Assembly (NCBI RefSeq): GCF_000971215.1
Contig: NZ_BBMA01000003.1
Coordinates: 186,001 to 250,000 of the forward strand
Reading direction: 5' to 3'
From: Demequina silvatica
GTDB taxonomy: Bacteria > Actinomycetota > Actinomycetes > Actinomycetales > Demequinaceae
DNA length: 64,000 nucleotides
The notes beneath the pieces were generated by a model. It searched no databases and was not told the origin of the DNA. It worked only from the letters and a program-made list of their open reading frames with translations. A program made the position numbers and the translations under genes. Shown piece by piece: positions 28,267-36,434 of the stretch (its first letter is position 1; each line of letters starts with the position of its first letter).

Positions 28267-28737
28267 ATGGGTGACGCCATCAAGGTGATCGCGACCAACC
28301 GCGCCGCGCGCCACGACTTCTTCATCGACGACGTCCTCGAGGCCGGGATCGTGCTCACGGGCACCGAGGTGAAGTCGCTGCGCCACGGCCGCGCCGTGAT
28401 CGGCGACGGCTACGTCTACATCGACGGCGGCGAGGCCTGGGTGGAGAACCTCCACATCCCCGAGTACCTGCAGGGCACGTGGACCAACCACGCCCCCCGC
28501 CGCAAGCGCAAGCTGCTGCTGCACGGCCACGAGATCGAGGACCTGCAGCAGCGCACGCGCGAGAAGGGCTACACGATCGTCCCGCTGCGCCTGTACTTCC
28601 TCGACGGTCGCGCCAAGCTCGAGATCGGCGTCGCGCGAGGCAAGAAGCAGCACGACAAGCGCCAGGCCCTGCGCGAGAAGCAGGACAAGCGCGAGGCCGA
28701 GCGCGCGTTCGGCACGCAGCGCGGCATCAACCGCTGA
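28267..28737 (+). CDS. smpB: SsrA-binding protein SmpB
   Basis: A 156-residue beta-barrel protein of standard length. EAGIVLTGTEVKSLRHGRA, the AWVENLHIPEY segment and LYFLDGRAKLEIGVARGKKQHDKR with its basic C-terminal tail are diagnostic. It binds tmRNA and brings it to stalled ribosomes for trans-translation. AGGAGG lies just before the ATG. The tmRNA gene itself is 5.4 kb downstream on the same strand, and the two share a -10 region sequence. Confidence 0.98.
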   Translation: MGDAIKVIATNRAARHDFFIDDVLEAGIVLTGTEVKSLRHGRAVIGDGYVYIDGGEAWVENLHIPEYLQGTWTNHAPRRKRKLLLHGHEIEDLQQRTREKGYTIVPLRLYFLDGRAKLEIGVARGKKQHDKRQALREKQDKREAERAFGTQRGINR

Positions 28738-28798
28738 CGCGGGGGACGATGCGCGGGTCGCCTACCCGACCCGCGCCCGGCTTCGGCATGATGGGCCC

Positions 28799-30622
28799 AT
28801 GCGCCGCATCGTCCTGGCCCTGCCGTTCTCCCTGCTAGCCGCCCTCGCGCCCACCGCCGCCCTCGCGCCCACCGCCGCCCACGCCGAGGACCCGGCGACG
28901 CCGCGCACGGTCGAGCGGTGGGACGCGACCTACGACCTGCAGGCGGACGGGTCCGCCGACGTCACCGTCGAGATCGACTTCGACTTCGGCGAGGACCCGG
29001 GCCACGGCCCGTACTGGACCCTCCCGATCCGCCAGGGCTACGACGACTCGATGGACCGCGTCTACGAGGTCACCGACGTCACCGCGTCCTCGCCGTCGGG
29101 CGCGCCGGCGAACGTCTACACGGAGGAGGACGGCGACTACCTGGCGGTCCGCGTGGGCGACGAGAGCATCGGGGACGTCTCCGGCGTGCAGACCTACGTG
29201 CTCACGTACACCGTGCACCACGTGATGAACTCGACCGACGCGGGCGACGAGTTCTACTGGAACGTCATCGGCGACGCGTGGGAGACGCCCATCCGCGACA
29301 TCACGGTGACCGTCACGGGAGAGGCCGGGGCGACGGACGTCGCGTGCTTCGCCGGGCCCACCGGTGCCGACACGGCCTGCGACGACGCGGCTTTCTCCGG
29401 CAGCGACGCCGCCTTCGTGCAGCAGGCGCTCGAGCCCGGCGAGCCCATGTCCGTGGCGGTCGCCTACCCCGCGGGCACCTACGACACCACGCCGGCGCTG
29501 ACCGAGAGCAGCGACCTCGCGCACGCGTTCCGGCTCAACGGCTGGACCGTCGGCGCGTTCCTCGCGATCCTGCTCGGCGGCCTCGCGCTCGTGGTCCGCC
29601 GGATCCGCACCACCGGCGCGGACCTCGAGTACGCGGACTTCACCCCGGGCGTCGGTCCGGTGGGCGGGGACGATGCGGCGGTGCGCAGGCGCGACACGCG
29701 GGCTCCTGTCGCGGTCGCCTTCGCACCCCCGGACGGGCTGCGTCCCGGGCAGCTGGGCACGCTGATCGACGAGAAGGCGGACACGCGCGACGTCACCGCG
29801 ACCATCGTCGACCTGGCGGTGCGCGGCTACCTGGTGATCGAGGAGGCGGGGGAGAAGGACTACTCGTTCGTCAAGCAGCGCGACGCGGACGCGGGTCTGT
29901 ACCCGTACGAGCAGATGCTGTTCGACGCCGTGTTCGAGGGGCGCGACCGGGTGACGCTCGGCGACCTCAGGACCACGTTCCACGCGGACATGGCCGCGGT
30001 GCAGAAGCAGCTGTACCGCAACGTCACCCACCACGGCTGGTTCCGGGGCAACCCGTCCCACGCGCGCGGGACGTGGGCGGGCGGCGGGATCGCGCTGCTC
30101 ATCGGCGGCGTGCTCGCGACCATCGCCGCGGCGTCCTTCACCACCCTCGCGCTGATCCCGGTGGCGTTCGTGGTGCTGGGGATCGTGGTGCTCGCCACCA
30201 CGGGCGCGGCTCCGGCGCGCACCGCGGAGGGATCGCGCGTCCTCGCGCAGGCGCGGGGCTTCGAGCTCTACCTCGACAAGGCGGAGGCCGACCAGCTGCG
30301 CTTCGAGGAGGGCCACGACATCTTCAGCCGCTACCTGCCGTTCGCGATCGCGTTCGGGGTGACGGAGCAGTGGGCCAAGAAGTTCGAGCAGCTCGCGGCG
30401 CAGGGCGTGCAGCTCGCCGAGCCCACCTGGTACCACGGGGCCGCCTACGGCTACTTCTGGATGCACGCCGCCGGGATCGGGCACCGCATGGACCAGTTCA
30501 GCGTGCTCGCGGGCGAGGCGATGGCCGCGCCCACGCCCGGTTCCTCGGGCGGATCGGGCTTCTCCGGCGGGGGCGGGTTCTCGGGAGGCGGCGGCGGAGG
30601 CGGTGGCGGCGGGGGCTGGTGA
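28799..30622 (+). CDS. DUF2207 membrane protein
   Basis: A 607-residue protein: signal peptide (with a duplicated LAPTAA hexapeptide near residues 16-27), a large extracellular DUF2207 domain (about 40-240), a transmembrane helix near 250-270, a cytoplasmic winged-helix-like segment (RDVTATIVDLAVRGYLVIEE), paired helices near 425-470, and a C-terminal tail ending in a Gly-rich run before Trp. Family members are widespread membrane proteins of unknown function. Two GGACGATGCG-family motifs lie inside it, one six bases after the start codon. It converges on the MMPL gene across a shared terminator. Confidence 0.85.
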   Translation: MRRIVLALPFSLLAALAPTAALAPTAAHAEDPATPRTVERWDATYDLQADGSADVTVEIDFDFGEDPGHGPYWTLPIRQGYDDSMDRVYEVTDVTASSPSGAPANVYTEEDGDYLAVRVGDESIGDVSGVQTYVLTYTVHHVMNSTDAGDEFYWNVIGDAWETPIRDITVTVTGEAGATDVACFAGPTGADTACDDAAFSGSDAAFVQQALEPGEPMSVAVAYPAGTYDTTPALTESSDLAHAFRLNGWTVGAFLAILLGGLALVVRRIRTTGADLEYADFTPGVGPVGGDDAAVRRRDTRAPVAVAFAPPDGLRPGQLGTLIDEKADTRDVTATIVDLAVRGYLVIEEAGEKDYSFVKQRDADAGLYPYEQMLFDAVFEGRDRVTLGDLRTTFHADMAAVQKQLYRNVTHHGWFRGNPSHARGTWAGGGIALLIGGVLATIAAASFTTLALIPVAFVVLGIVVLATTGAAPARTAEGSRVLAQARGFELYLDKAEADQLRFEEGHDIFSRYLPFAIAFGVTEQWAKKFEQLAAQGVQLAEPTWYHGAAYGYFWMHAAGIGHRMDQFSVLAGEAMAAPTPGSSGGSGFSGGGGFSGGGGGGGGGGGW

Positions 30623-30636
30623 CCCCGTCCGGACGG

Positions 30637-30676
30637 CACGAGGCCCGCGCCCCCACACGGGGACGCGGGCCTCGTG
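30637..30676. terminator. Bidirectional hairpin terminator between the DUF2207 and MMPL genes
   Basis: CACGAGGCCCGCG (30637-30649) pairs with CGCGGGCCTCGTG (30664-30676), a perfect 13-bp stem in the gap between two convergent genes. Confidence 0.8.
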
Positions 30677-30688
30677 GCCGGTGACGGG

Positions 30689-33259
30689 TCAGGCCTTGGC
30701 GGCCGCCGCATCGTCCTCCTGCGAGCCGCCCGGAAGTGGGTGCGCGCGCTCGAGCGCGGCGCCCTCCACGTCGACGTTCGGCAGGATCCGGTCGAGCCAC
30801 TTCGGCATCCACCAGGCTCCCTCGCCCACGAGGTGCATGAGCGACGGCACGATGAGCATGCGGACCACGAACGCGTCGAGCAGCACGCCCGCCGCGAGGC
30901 CGAAGCCCATGGGCCGGATCATGCTGATGTGCGAGAACACGAAGCCGCCGAACACGGACGCCATGATGATCGCCGCGGCGGTCACCACCGCGCGACCGTG
31001 ACGCAGGCCCGCCGTGACGGACTCGCGCGCGTTCGCGCCGTGCACGTACGCCTCGCGCATGCCGGACGTGATGAACAGCTGGTAGTCCATCGCCAGGCCG
31101 AACAGGATGCCCGTGAGCATGATCGGCAGGAAGCTCAGGATCGGGCCCGGGGCGTGCACGCCGAAGATGTCGGACAGCCAGCCCCACTGGTAGACCGCGG
31201 TCACGGCGCCGAACGCCGCGAACAGCGACAGCACGAACCCGAGGGTCGCGATCACGGGGACCAGGATGGAGCGGAACACCAGGATGAGGATGATGAGCGA
31301 CAGGCCCACCACCACGGCGAGGTAGACCGGCAGCGCCTGGTCGAGCTTCTCGGAGATGTCGATGTTGGCGGACGCGGAACCCGCGACGCCCAGCTCGGTG
31401 CCGTCCTCGAGGGGTGACAGGCCGCGGAGGTCGTGGACCAGCTGCTCGGTGGACTCCGAGGTGGGGCCCTGCTGCGGGATCACCTGGAACGCGAGGAACG
31501 TGCCGTCCGCGGAGACGCCCGCCGGGGCGACCGCGCTGACGTCCTCGTTCTCGAGGAACAGGTTCTCCAGCTCGACCTGCGTGGCGAGGAGGTCCTCGTC
31601 GGACACGGCCTCGGGGAGCGAGGCGGTGACGATCAGCGTGCCGTTGAGGCCCTCGCCGAACTCCGCGTCGATGGTGGTGTACGCGAGGTACGCGGTCGAG
31701 CCCTCGGGCTCCTGGTCGCCCGCGGGCAGGCCCAGGCGCATCGAGAACGCGGGGATGGCGATCACGGCGAGCGCGATCACGCCGGCGACCACGTTGAGCC
31801 ACGCGCGGCCCGTCCTCATGGGCGTGTACGGGGCCTCGGGCTCGGCGGCCTGGCCGATCCTGGCGCGCGAGCGCTTGGAGATCGCCTTGATGCCCACGAG
31901 CCCCAGCACGGCGGGGACCAGCGTGATCGCGACCAGCACGGCGACGAGCACGCAGAACGCCGCGACCGAGCCCATCACGCCGATGAACGGGATGCCCGTC
32001 ACGTTGAGCGCGAGCAGCGCGATGAGGACCGTGGCGCCCGCAAAGACCACCGCGTTGCCGGCGGTGCCGTTCGCCAGGCCGATCGACTCGGTGACCTCCA
32101 TGCCGCGCTTGAGGTTGAGGCGGTGGCGGTTGATGATGAACAGCGCATAGTCGATGCCGACCGCAAGGGCGAGCATCACGCCCAGCACCGGGGTGACGGA
32201 GGACATGTCCACGGAGCCGGACAGCGCCATCGACGCCGCGACGCCCACGCCGACGCCCACCACCGAGGTGATGATCGGGGTGAGGGCGGGCCACACCACG
32301 CGCATCATGACGAACAGCACCACGAGCGCGAGGAACACGCCTGCGATCTCGCCGACGCCGAGGATGCCGCCGACCTCGGTGGCGAGCTCGGAGGAGAAGT
32401 AGACCTCGACGCCGTCGAGCTGCGAGCCCTCGATGGACTCCATGACCGCGTCCTTGTCCTCCTGGGCGAGGGTGAGGGCGTCGTCGTGGAAGGTGACGGC
32501 GCCGAGCGCGGTGCTGCCGTCCTCGGAGATCGCGCGGATGGAGGAGGCGTTCTCGGCGAGCTGGGCGCCCAGCTCGAGCTGCTCCTCGTGCGTGGCGAGC
32601 TCGGCGGTGCCCTCGTCGATCTGCGTCTGCTGCGCGTCGATCTGGGCCTGCTGCTCGTCGAGCTCGGCGAGGCCCGCGTCGATCTGCTGCTGCTGGGCGT
32701 CGAACTGCGCCTGCGCGAGCTCGTACGTGCCGGCGTCCTGCGCCTGCTGGATCGCGGCGTCGAGCTGGGCCTGGCCCTCCTCGAGCTGCGCGCGGGCGGC
32801 GTCGAGCTGCTCCTGCCCCGCGTCGAGCTGTGCCTGGCCGTCCTCGAGCTGGGTGCGCGCGTCCGCGATCTGCGTGCGGCCGTCCTCGAGCTGTGCCTGC
32901 TGGTCCTCCATCTGCTGCGCGGTGGCGAACGGGTCGAGCACGGAGGAGACGCTCTCGAAGCCGGCGACGGAGTCGAGCGCGGCGGAGATCTGCTCCTGCT
33001 GCTCGGCGGTCAGCTCCGAGTCGTCGGAGGACTGGAAGACGATCCGCGCGGTCGCGCCGCCGGTGCCCTCGATCTTCTCGCCGAGCTCGTCGGCCACCTG
33101 CTGGCTCGCGGTGCCGGGGATCGAGAACGAGTCGGTCAGGGTGCCGCCGAACGCGACGAACGCGCCGCCGGCGAGGGCGAGCGCGAGCAGCCACGCGACT
33201 ATCGCGACGAAGGGTCGCATGGCCGACGCGCGGCCGATGCGGAACAGGAGGTTGGCCAC
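30689..33259 (-). CDS. MMPL/RND-family exporter with coiled-coil extracellular loop
   Basis: An 856-residue polytopic membrane protein with two MMPL halves, each with a large extracellular loop and a helix bundle (IDYALFIINRHR and MDYQLFITSGMREAY are the paired TM4-type motifs of the family). It is probably a proton-driven exporter of lipids or hydrophobic compounds. The first extracellular loop is unusual: about 115 residues of heptad-like repeats (QAQLEDGRTQIADARTQLED and variants) forming a long coiled coil, encoded near 32570-32920. The GTG start at 33259 is chosen for its Shine-Dalgarno (GAAAGG) and for beginning right before the first membrane helix. A TetR gene is divergent. Confidence 0.88.
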   Translation of the reverse strand: MANLLFRIGRASAMRPFVAIVAWLLALALAGGAFVAFGGTLTDSFSIPGTASQQVADELGEKIEGTGGATARIVFQSSDDSELTAEQQEQISAALDSVAGFESVSSVLDPFATAQQMEDQQAQLEDGRTQIADARTQLEDGQAQLDAGQEQLDAARAQLEEGQAQLDAAIQQAQDAGTYELAQAQFDAQQQQIDAGLAELDEQQAQIDAQQTQIDEGTAELATHEEQLELGAQLAENASSIRAISEDGSTALGAVTFHDDALTLAQEDKDAVMESIEGSQLDGVEVYFSSELATEVGGILGVGEIAGVFLALVVLFVMMRVVWPALTPIITSVVGVGVGVAASMALSGSVDMSSVTPVLGVMLALAVGIDYALFIINRHRLNLKRGMEVTESIGLANGTAGNAVVFAGATVLIALLALNVTGIPFIGVMGSVAAFCVLVAVLVAITLVPAVLGLVGIKAISKRSRARIGQAAEPEAPYTPMRTGRAWLNVVAGVIALAVIAIPAFSMRLGLPAGDQEPEGSTAYLAYTTIDAEFGEGLNGTLIVTASLPEAVSDEDLLATQVELENLFLENEDVSAVAPAGVSADGTFLAFQVIPQQGPTSESTEQLVHDLRGLSPLEDGTELGVAGSASANIDISEKLDQALPVYLAVVVGLSLIILILVFRSILVPVIATLGFVLSLFAAFGAVTAVYQWGWLSDIFGVHAPGPILSFLPIMLTGILFGLAMDYQLFITSGMREAYVHGANARESVTAGLRHGRAVVTAAAIIMASVFGGFVFSHISMIRPMGFGLAAGVLLDAFVVRMLIVPSLMHLVGEGAWWMPKWLDRILPNVDVEGAALERAHPLPGGSQEDDAAAAKA

Positions 33260-33381
33260 GAGGGCGCCTTTCTCACGGGGGACCTGGGATGGCGACGACG
33301 CCGGTGCGCCGGGTGCTGCGGCGCCGCCGGGGCGGGCCCCGGGGCCGGCACGATGCGCTGCTCGCCAGTGTAGGCCAGTTT

Positions 33382-33426
33382 CCCGAGTTTTGCGACAAGT
33401 GTTGGTTATCGCTTGGTGAACTCGGG
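33382..33426. promoter_or_regulatory. Candidate operator region between MMPL and TetR genes
   Basis: CCCGAGTT (33382-33389) and AACTCGGG (33419-33426) are exact inverted repeats 29 bp apart in the otherwise AT-richer divergent gap. The enclosed bases contain promoter-like TTGCGA and GGTTAT. Looping or paired half-site binding by the adjacent TetR is possible. Confidence 0.45.
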
Positions 33427-33448
33427 TCCGAGGTGGGAGGATCGCGGG

Positions 33449-34015
33449 GTGGACGCACGCATCGTCAGGACCCGGACCCGCCTCCAGGAGGCGCTGTTCG
33501 CGCTGACCCGCGAGCGCGGGCTCGAGGAGATCTCGGTGAGCGACATCGTGGCGCGCGCGGGCGTCAACCGGTCGACCTTCTACCAGCACTACTCGGACAA
33601 GGAGACGCTGCTCGCGGACGCGCTCGACCTCATCGCCGAGCAGTCGGGCGCGCAGCTGGGCGACGTGGACCTGGGCGCCGCGGAGCCGCCCGCCGTGCTC
33701 GTGTCCTACCTCGAGCACATCGCCGAGCACCGCGACCTTTACCGCCGCGTCTACACCGAGCCGGGCTACGGCGCGGTTCTCGCGCGGCTGCGCGCGCACA
33801 TGATGGACGCGATCCGCGGCGCCGCCACCCAGGTCGGGAGCCTCACGCCGCTCGGCGCCCCGGTGGAGGTGGTCGCCGCGGGCGTGTCCGGCACGGTGGT
33901 CGGGGTGATCGGCGCGTGGCTGCAGCTCGAGGAGCAGGTGCCGCCCGCCGAGGCGGCGCTGTGGGTCTGGCGGATCGTGCTCGGCCCGCCGGCCGGCGAC
34001 GCGTACGCCCGCTGA
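33449..34015 (+). CDS. TetR-family regulator, probable repressor of the MMPL exporter
   Basis: A 188-residue regulator with an N-terminal HTH (RTRTRLQEALFALTRERG, ISVSDIVARAGVNRSTFYQH, SDKETLL) and a TetR C-terminal domain of the TetR_C_33/C_8 sort. The GTG start follows GGGAGG by 9 nt; a longer in-frame form from 33413 has no ribosome binding site. The head-to-head position with the MMPL exporter is the usual arrangement for a TetR that represses its neighbour and itself. The ligand is unknown. Confidence 0.85.
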   Translation: MDARIVRTRTRLQEALFALTRERGLEEISVSDIVARAGVNRSTFYQHYSDKETLLADALDLIAEQSGAQLGDVDLGAAEPPAVLVSYLEHIAEHRDLYRRVYTEPGYGAVLARLRAHMMDAIRGAATQVGSLTPLGAPVEVVAAGVSGTVVGVIGAWLQLEEQVPPAEAALWVWRIVLGPPAGDAYAR

Positions 34016-34043
34016 GCCCGCGCATCGTCCCTCCCGCAGGGGG

Positions 34044-34072
34044 TTGGGCGCTGTCGGACCTCCCGGTAGACT
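34044..34072 (+). promoter_or_regulatory. ssrA promoter
   Basis: TTGGGC (34044-34049), a 17-bp spacer and TAGACT (34067-34072) form a good housekeeping-sigma promoter. Transcription would start about 10 nt before the mature tmRNA 5' end. A GGACGATGCG-family motif lies immediately upstream (34021-34030). Confidence 0.7.
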
Positions 34073-34089
34073 GGTGTCATAACTGCACA

Positions 34090-34455
34090 GGGGATGATCG
34101 GTTTCGACGTGTGTTTACTTCCGAAGGGAAGCGGGCCGAGAACGCTGAGTTATCTCGTAAACGACCTCAGCAAACCAATAGGTGCCGATTCCAAGCGCAC
34201 CGACTTCGCCCTCGCTGCCTAAGCGAGCGCCATGAAGTCCGTCAGCCCAGGCGTGTTCCCGTCCTGGATCCTGGCGTCGACTAGGGAACTTGCTTCAGCT
34301 CCTCGTCATCGGGGGCTGCGGGACTTCTAGGTGACTGGGCCTATCCGACTTGCTCGCCTGATGCGGGTCGGGGGCCGAGAAATACTCCTCAGGCTGCGCC
34401 CGGAGAATACTTCGGTTTGGACATGCGGACCCGGGTTCGATTCCCGGCATCTCCA
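34090..34455 (+). ncRNA. ssrA: Transfer-messenger RNA (tmRNA)
   Basis: A 366-nt one-piece tmRNA. The 5' end GGGGATGATCGGTTTCGAC and the 3' T-arm GGGTTCGATTCCCG with CATCTCC close the tRNA-like acceptor stem; discriminator A is at 34455 and CCA is not encoded. The tag reading frame (34184-34222) encodes ADSKRTDFALAA followed by TAA, ending in the ALAA degron seen by ClpXP. The resume codon is GCC at 34184 or the preceding GGT. With SmpB it rescues stalled ribosomes. Confidence 0.96.
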
Positions 34456-34467
34456 CGGTTTCGTGAC

Positions 34468-34501
34468 AGCCCTCGGCGCCCATGCGGCGCCGGGGGCTTT
34501 C
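34468..34501 (+). terminator. ssrA terminator
   Basis: AGCCCTCGGCGCC (34468-34480) pairs with GGCGCCGGGGGCT (34486-34498) and is followed by a short T run. Confidence 0.8.
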
Positions 34502-34537
34502 GCATGCCCGAACCAGACCCTCACTAGGCTCGACATC

Positions 34538-35515
34538 ATGACGGCGGCGATCCTCGCGACCCTCCTGGGCCTGGCCGCCCTCGCGTGGAGCGCCGACAGG
34601 TTCGTGTCCGGCGCCTCCGCGGTCGCGACCCACCTCGGGATGGCGCCGCTGCTGGTCGGCATGCTGGTGGTGGGCTTCGGCACGTCCGCGCCGGAGCTGG
34701 TGGTGTCGAGCTTCGCGGCGGCCGGGGGAGACCCCGAGATCGCGCTCGGCAACGCGACGGGGTCGAACATCGCGAACATCGGGCTCATCATCGGCACCAC
34801 CGCGATCCTCATCCCCATCGCCGTCCACCGCGGCGTGCTCAGCCGCGAGATGCCGGTCCTGCTCGCCATCACGCTGCTGCTCGCGGTGCTGATGGCGGAC
34901 GGCCGGATCGGCCGCCTCGACGCCGTGATCCTCCTCGCCGCGCTCGGCGCCCAGCTCGCCTGGTCGATCACGAGTGCCCGCCGCGCCCGCCCCACCGACC
35001 CCGTCGACGAGCTCGCTCTCGAGGTCGAGGAGCGCGAGCGTCGCGCGGGCATGTCCCGCCGCGCAGCGTGGGGCTGGACGCTCGGCGGGATCGTGCTGCT
35101 GGTGATCGCGTCGCGCCTGCTGGTGTGGGGCGCGGTCGGCATCGCGGAGCGGCTCGGCTGGTCGGACCTGGTCATCGGGCTCACCGTGGTCGCGATCGGC
35201 ACGTCCGCGCCCGAGCTCGCCGCCGCCGTGGCCGCCGCCCGCCGCCGCGAGACGGAGCTGGTGCTCGGCAACGTCATCGGCTCCAACATCTTCAACACGC
35301 TCGCCGTGGTGGGCCTCGCCGCGATGATCGCGCCCATGGCGGTCGACGCCGAGGCGATCAGCCGCGACCTGCCCGTCCTGCTCGCGATGACCGCGGCGCT
35401 GCTCATCATGGGGTTCCGGCCGCGCACCCACGGGCGCATCAACCGCGCCGAGGGCGCCACGCTGCTCGTCGCGTGGATCGCCTACACGGCTGCGCTCGTG
35501 GTCACCGCCGGCTGA
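34538..35515 (+). CDS. Calcium/sodium antiporter (CaCA family, YrbG type)
   Basis: A 325-residue membrane protein with two inverted halves of about five helices each. The alpha repeats are clear: GFGTSAPELVVS and GNATGSNIANIGL in the first half, IGTSAPELAAAV and GNVIGSNIFNTL in the second. The acidic residues and serines in them coordinate Ca2+ and Na+. It exchanges cytoplasmic Ca2+ for Na+ or H+. TAGGCT (34525-34530) is 7 nt before the ATG, consistent with a leaderless transcript started just after the ssrA terminator. Confidence 0.92.
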   Translation: MTAAILATLLGLAALAWSADRFVSGASAVATHLGMAPLLVGMLVVGFGTSAPELVVSSFAAAGGDPEIALGNATGSNIANIGLIIGTTAILIPIAVHRGVLSREMPVLLAITLLLAVLMADGRIGRLDAVILLAALGAQLAWSITSARRARPTDPVDELALEVEERERRAGMSRRAAWGWTLGGIVLLVIASRLLVWGAVGIAERLGWSDLVIGLTVVAIGTSAPELAAAVAAARRRETELVLGNVIGSNIFNTLAVVGLAAMIAPMAVDAEAISRDLPVLLAMTAALLIMGFRPRTHGRINRAEGATLLVAWIAYTAALVVTAG

Positions 35516-35581
35516 CGGCGGCCCCACGGGTCCGGACCAAAGCCCCTGAACCGCGCGCGGAACGCCGCGTACGGTCGTGAC

Positions 35582-36421
35582 GTGCTCTCCCTCCCCGACA
35601 CCGTCGACGTCCACGCGAAGGCCGCGGCCGCCAAGGCGCGCCTCTCGCGCACTCCGGCCCGCCTGATCGTCTCCGCGATGCTCGCCGGCATGTGGATCGG
35701 CGTCGGCGACGTCCTCATGTGGTCCACCGCGGGACCGCTTCACGCCGCCGGGCACCCGCTCGAGAAGCTCATCGCCGGCAGCGTGTTCGCCGCCGCGCTC
35801 ACGATCGTGGTGTTCGCGGGCTCCGAGCTCGCGACCAGCGCGATGATGATCCTCCCGCTCGGCGCGCTGCGCCGCTCGATCTCCTGGCTGCGCGCGACGG
35901 GCGTGCTGCTCGCGATCTTCTTCTCCAACATGCTCGGCGCGTTCGTCTTCGCGTGGGTCATGATCCAGACGGGCGTCCTGGCGCACGGGCCGGCGGGGGA
36001 GTACGCGGCGGAGGCGCTGGCAGGCAAGATCGACCACACGCCGGCGGAGCTGTTCTGGCGCGGCGTCATGTGCAACGTGCTCGTGTGCGTCGCGATCTGG
36101 GCAGCCGCCCGCCTCAAGTCCGAGGCAGGCAAGGCCATCATCATCTTCTGGGCCGTGCTCGCCTTCATCGCCTCGGGCTTCGAGCACGTGGTCGCGAACA
36201 TGACCACGTTCGCGATCGGCCTGTTCACCGGCGGCGACGTCACCTGGGCCGACTTCGGCACCAACATGACCTTCGTGGGCCTGGGCAACCTGGTGGGCGG
36301 CGCCGTGGTGATCGGGCTCGCCTACGCCTTCGTCGCAGGCAAGGTCCGGAGGGACGATGCGTCGGCCGGGGGCCCCGTCGAGGCCGCCGAGGCGATCCTC
36401 GAGGACGCGCCGGCCCGCTGA
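35582..36421 (+). CDS. Formate/nitrite transporter family channel (FocA/NirC)
   Basis: A 279-residue FNT channel with six transmembrane helices. The conserved GFEHVVANM segment holds the pore-lining histidine, and the first half contains the matching Omega-loop region around SATGVLLAIFFSN-type residues. FNT pentamers conduct formate, nitrite or hydrosulfide. Which anion is used here cannot be told; adhE in the window hints at mixed-acid fermentation but is 30 kb away. The C-terminal tail carries a GGACGATGCG-family motif (36352-36361), encoding RRDDAS, about 60 bp before the stop. Confidence 0.88.
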   Translation: MLSLPDTVDVHAKAAAAKARLSRTPARLIVSAMLAGMWIGVGDVLMWSTAGPLHAAGHPLEKLIAGSVFAAALTIVVFAGSELATSAMMILPLGALRRSISWLRATGVLLAIFFSNMLGAFVFAWVMIQTGVLAHGPAGEYAAEALAGKIDHTPAELFWRGVMCNVLVCVAIWAAARLKSEAGKAIIIFWAVLAFIASGFEHVVANMTTFAIGLFTGGDVTWADFGTNMTFVGLGNLVGGAVVIGLAYAFVAGKVRRDDASAGGPVEAAEAILEDAPAR

Positions 36422-36434
36422 GCAAGCGGGGCGG

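Noticed and set aside
32570-32920. Possible CRISPR-like or tandem DNA repeat array
   Set aside because: The repeats are in frame inside the MMPL gene, vary by codon and encode coiled-coil heptads; there are no spacers.
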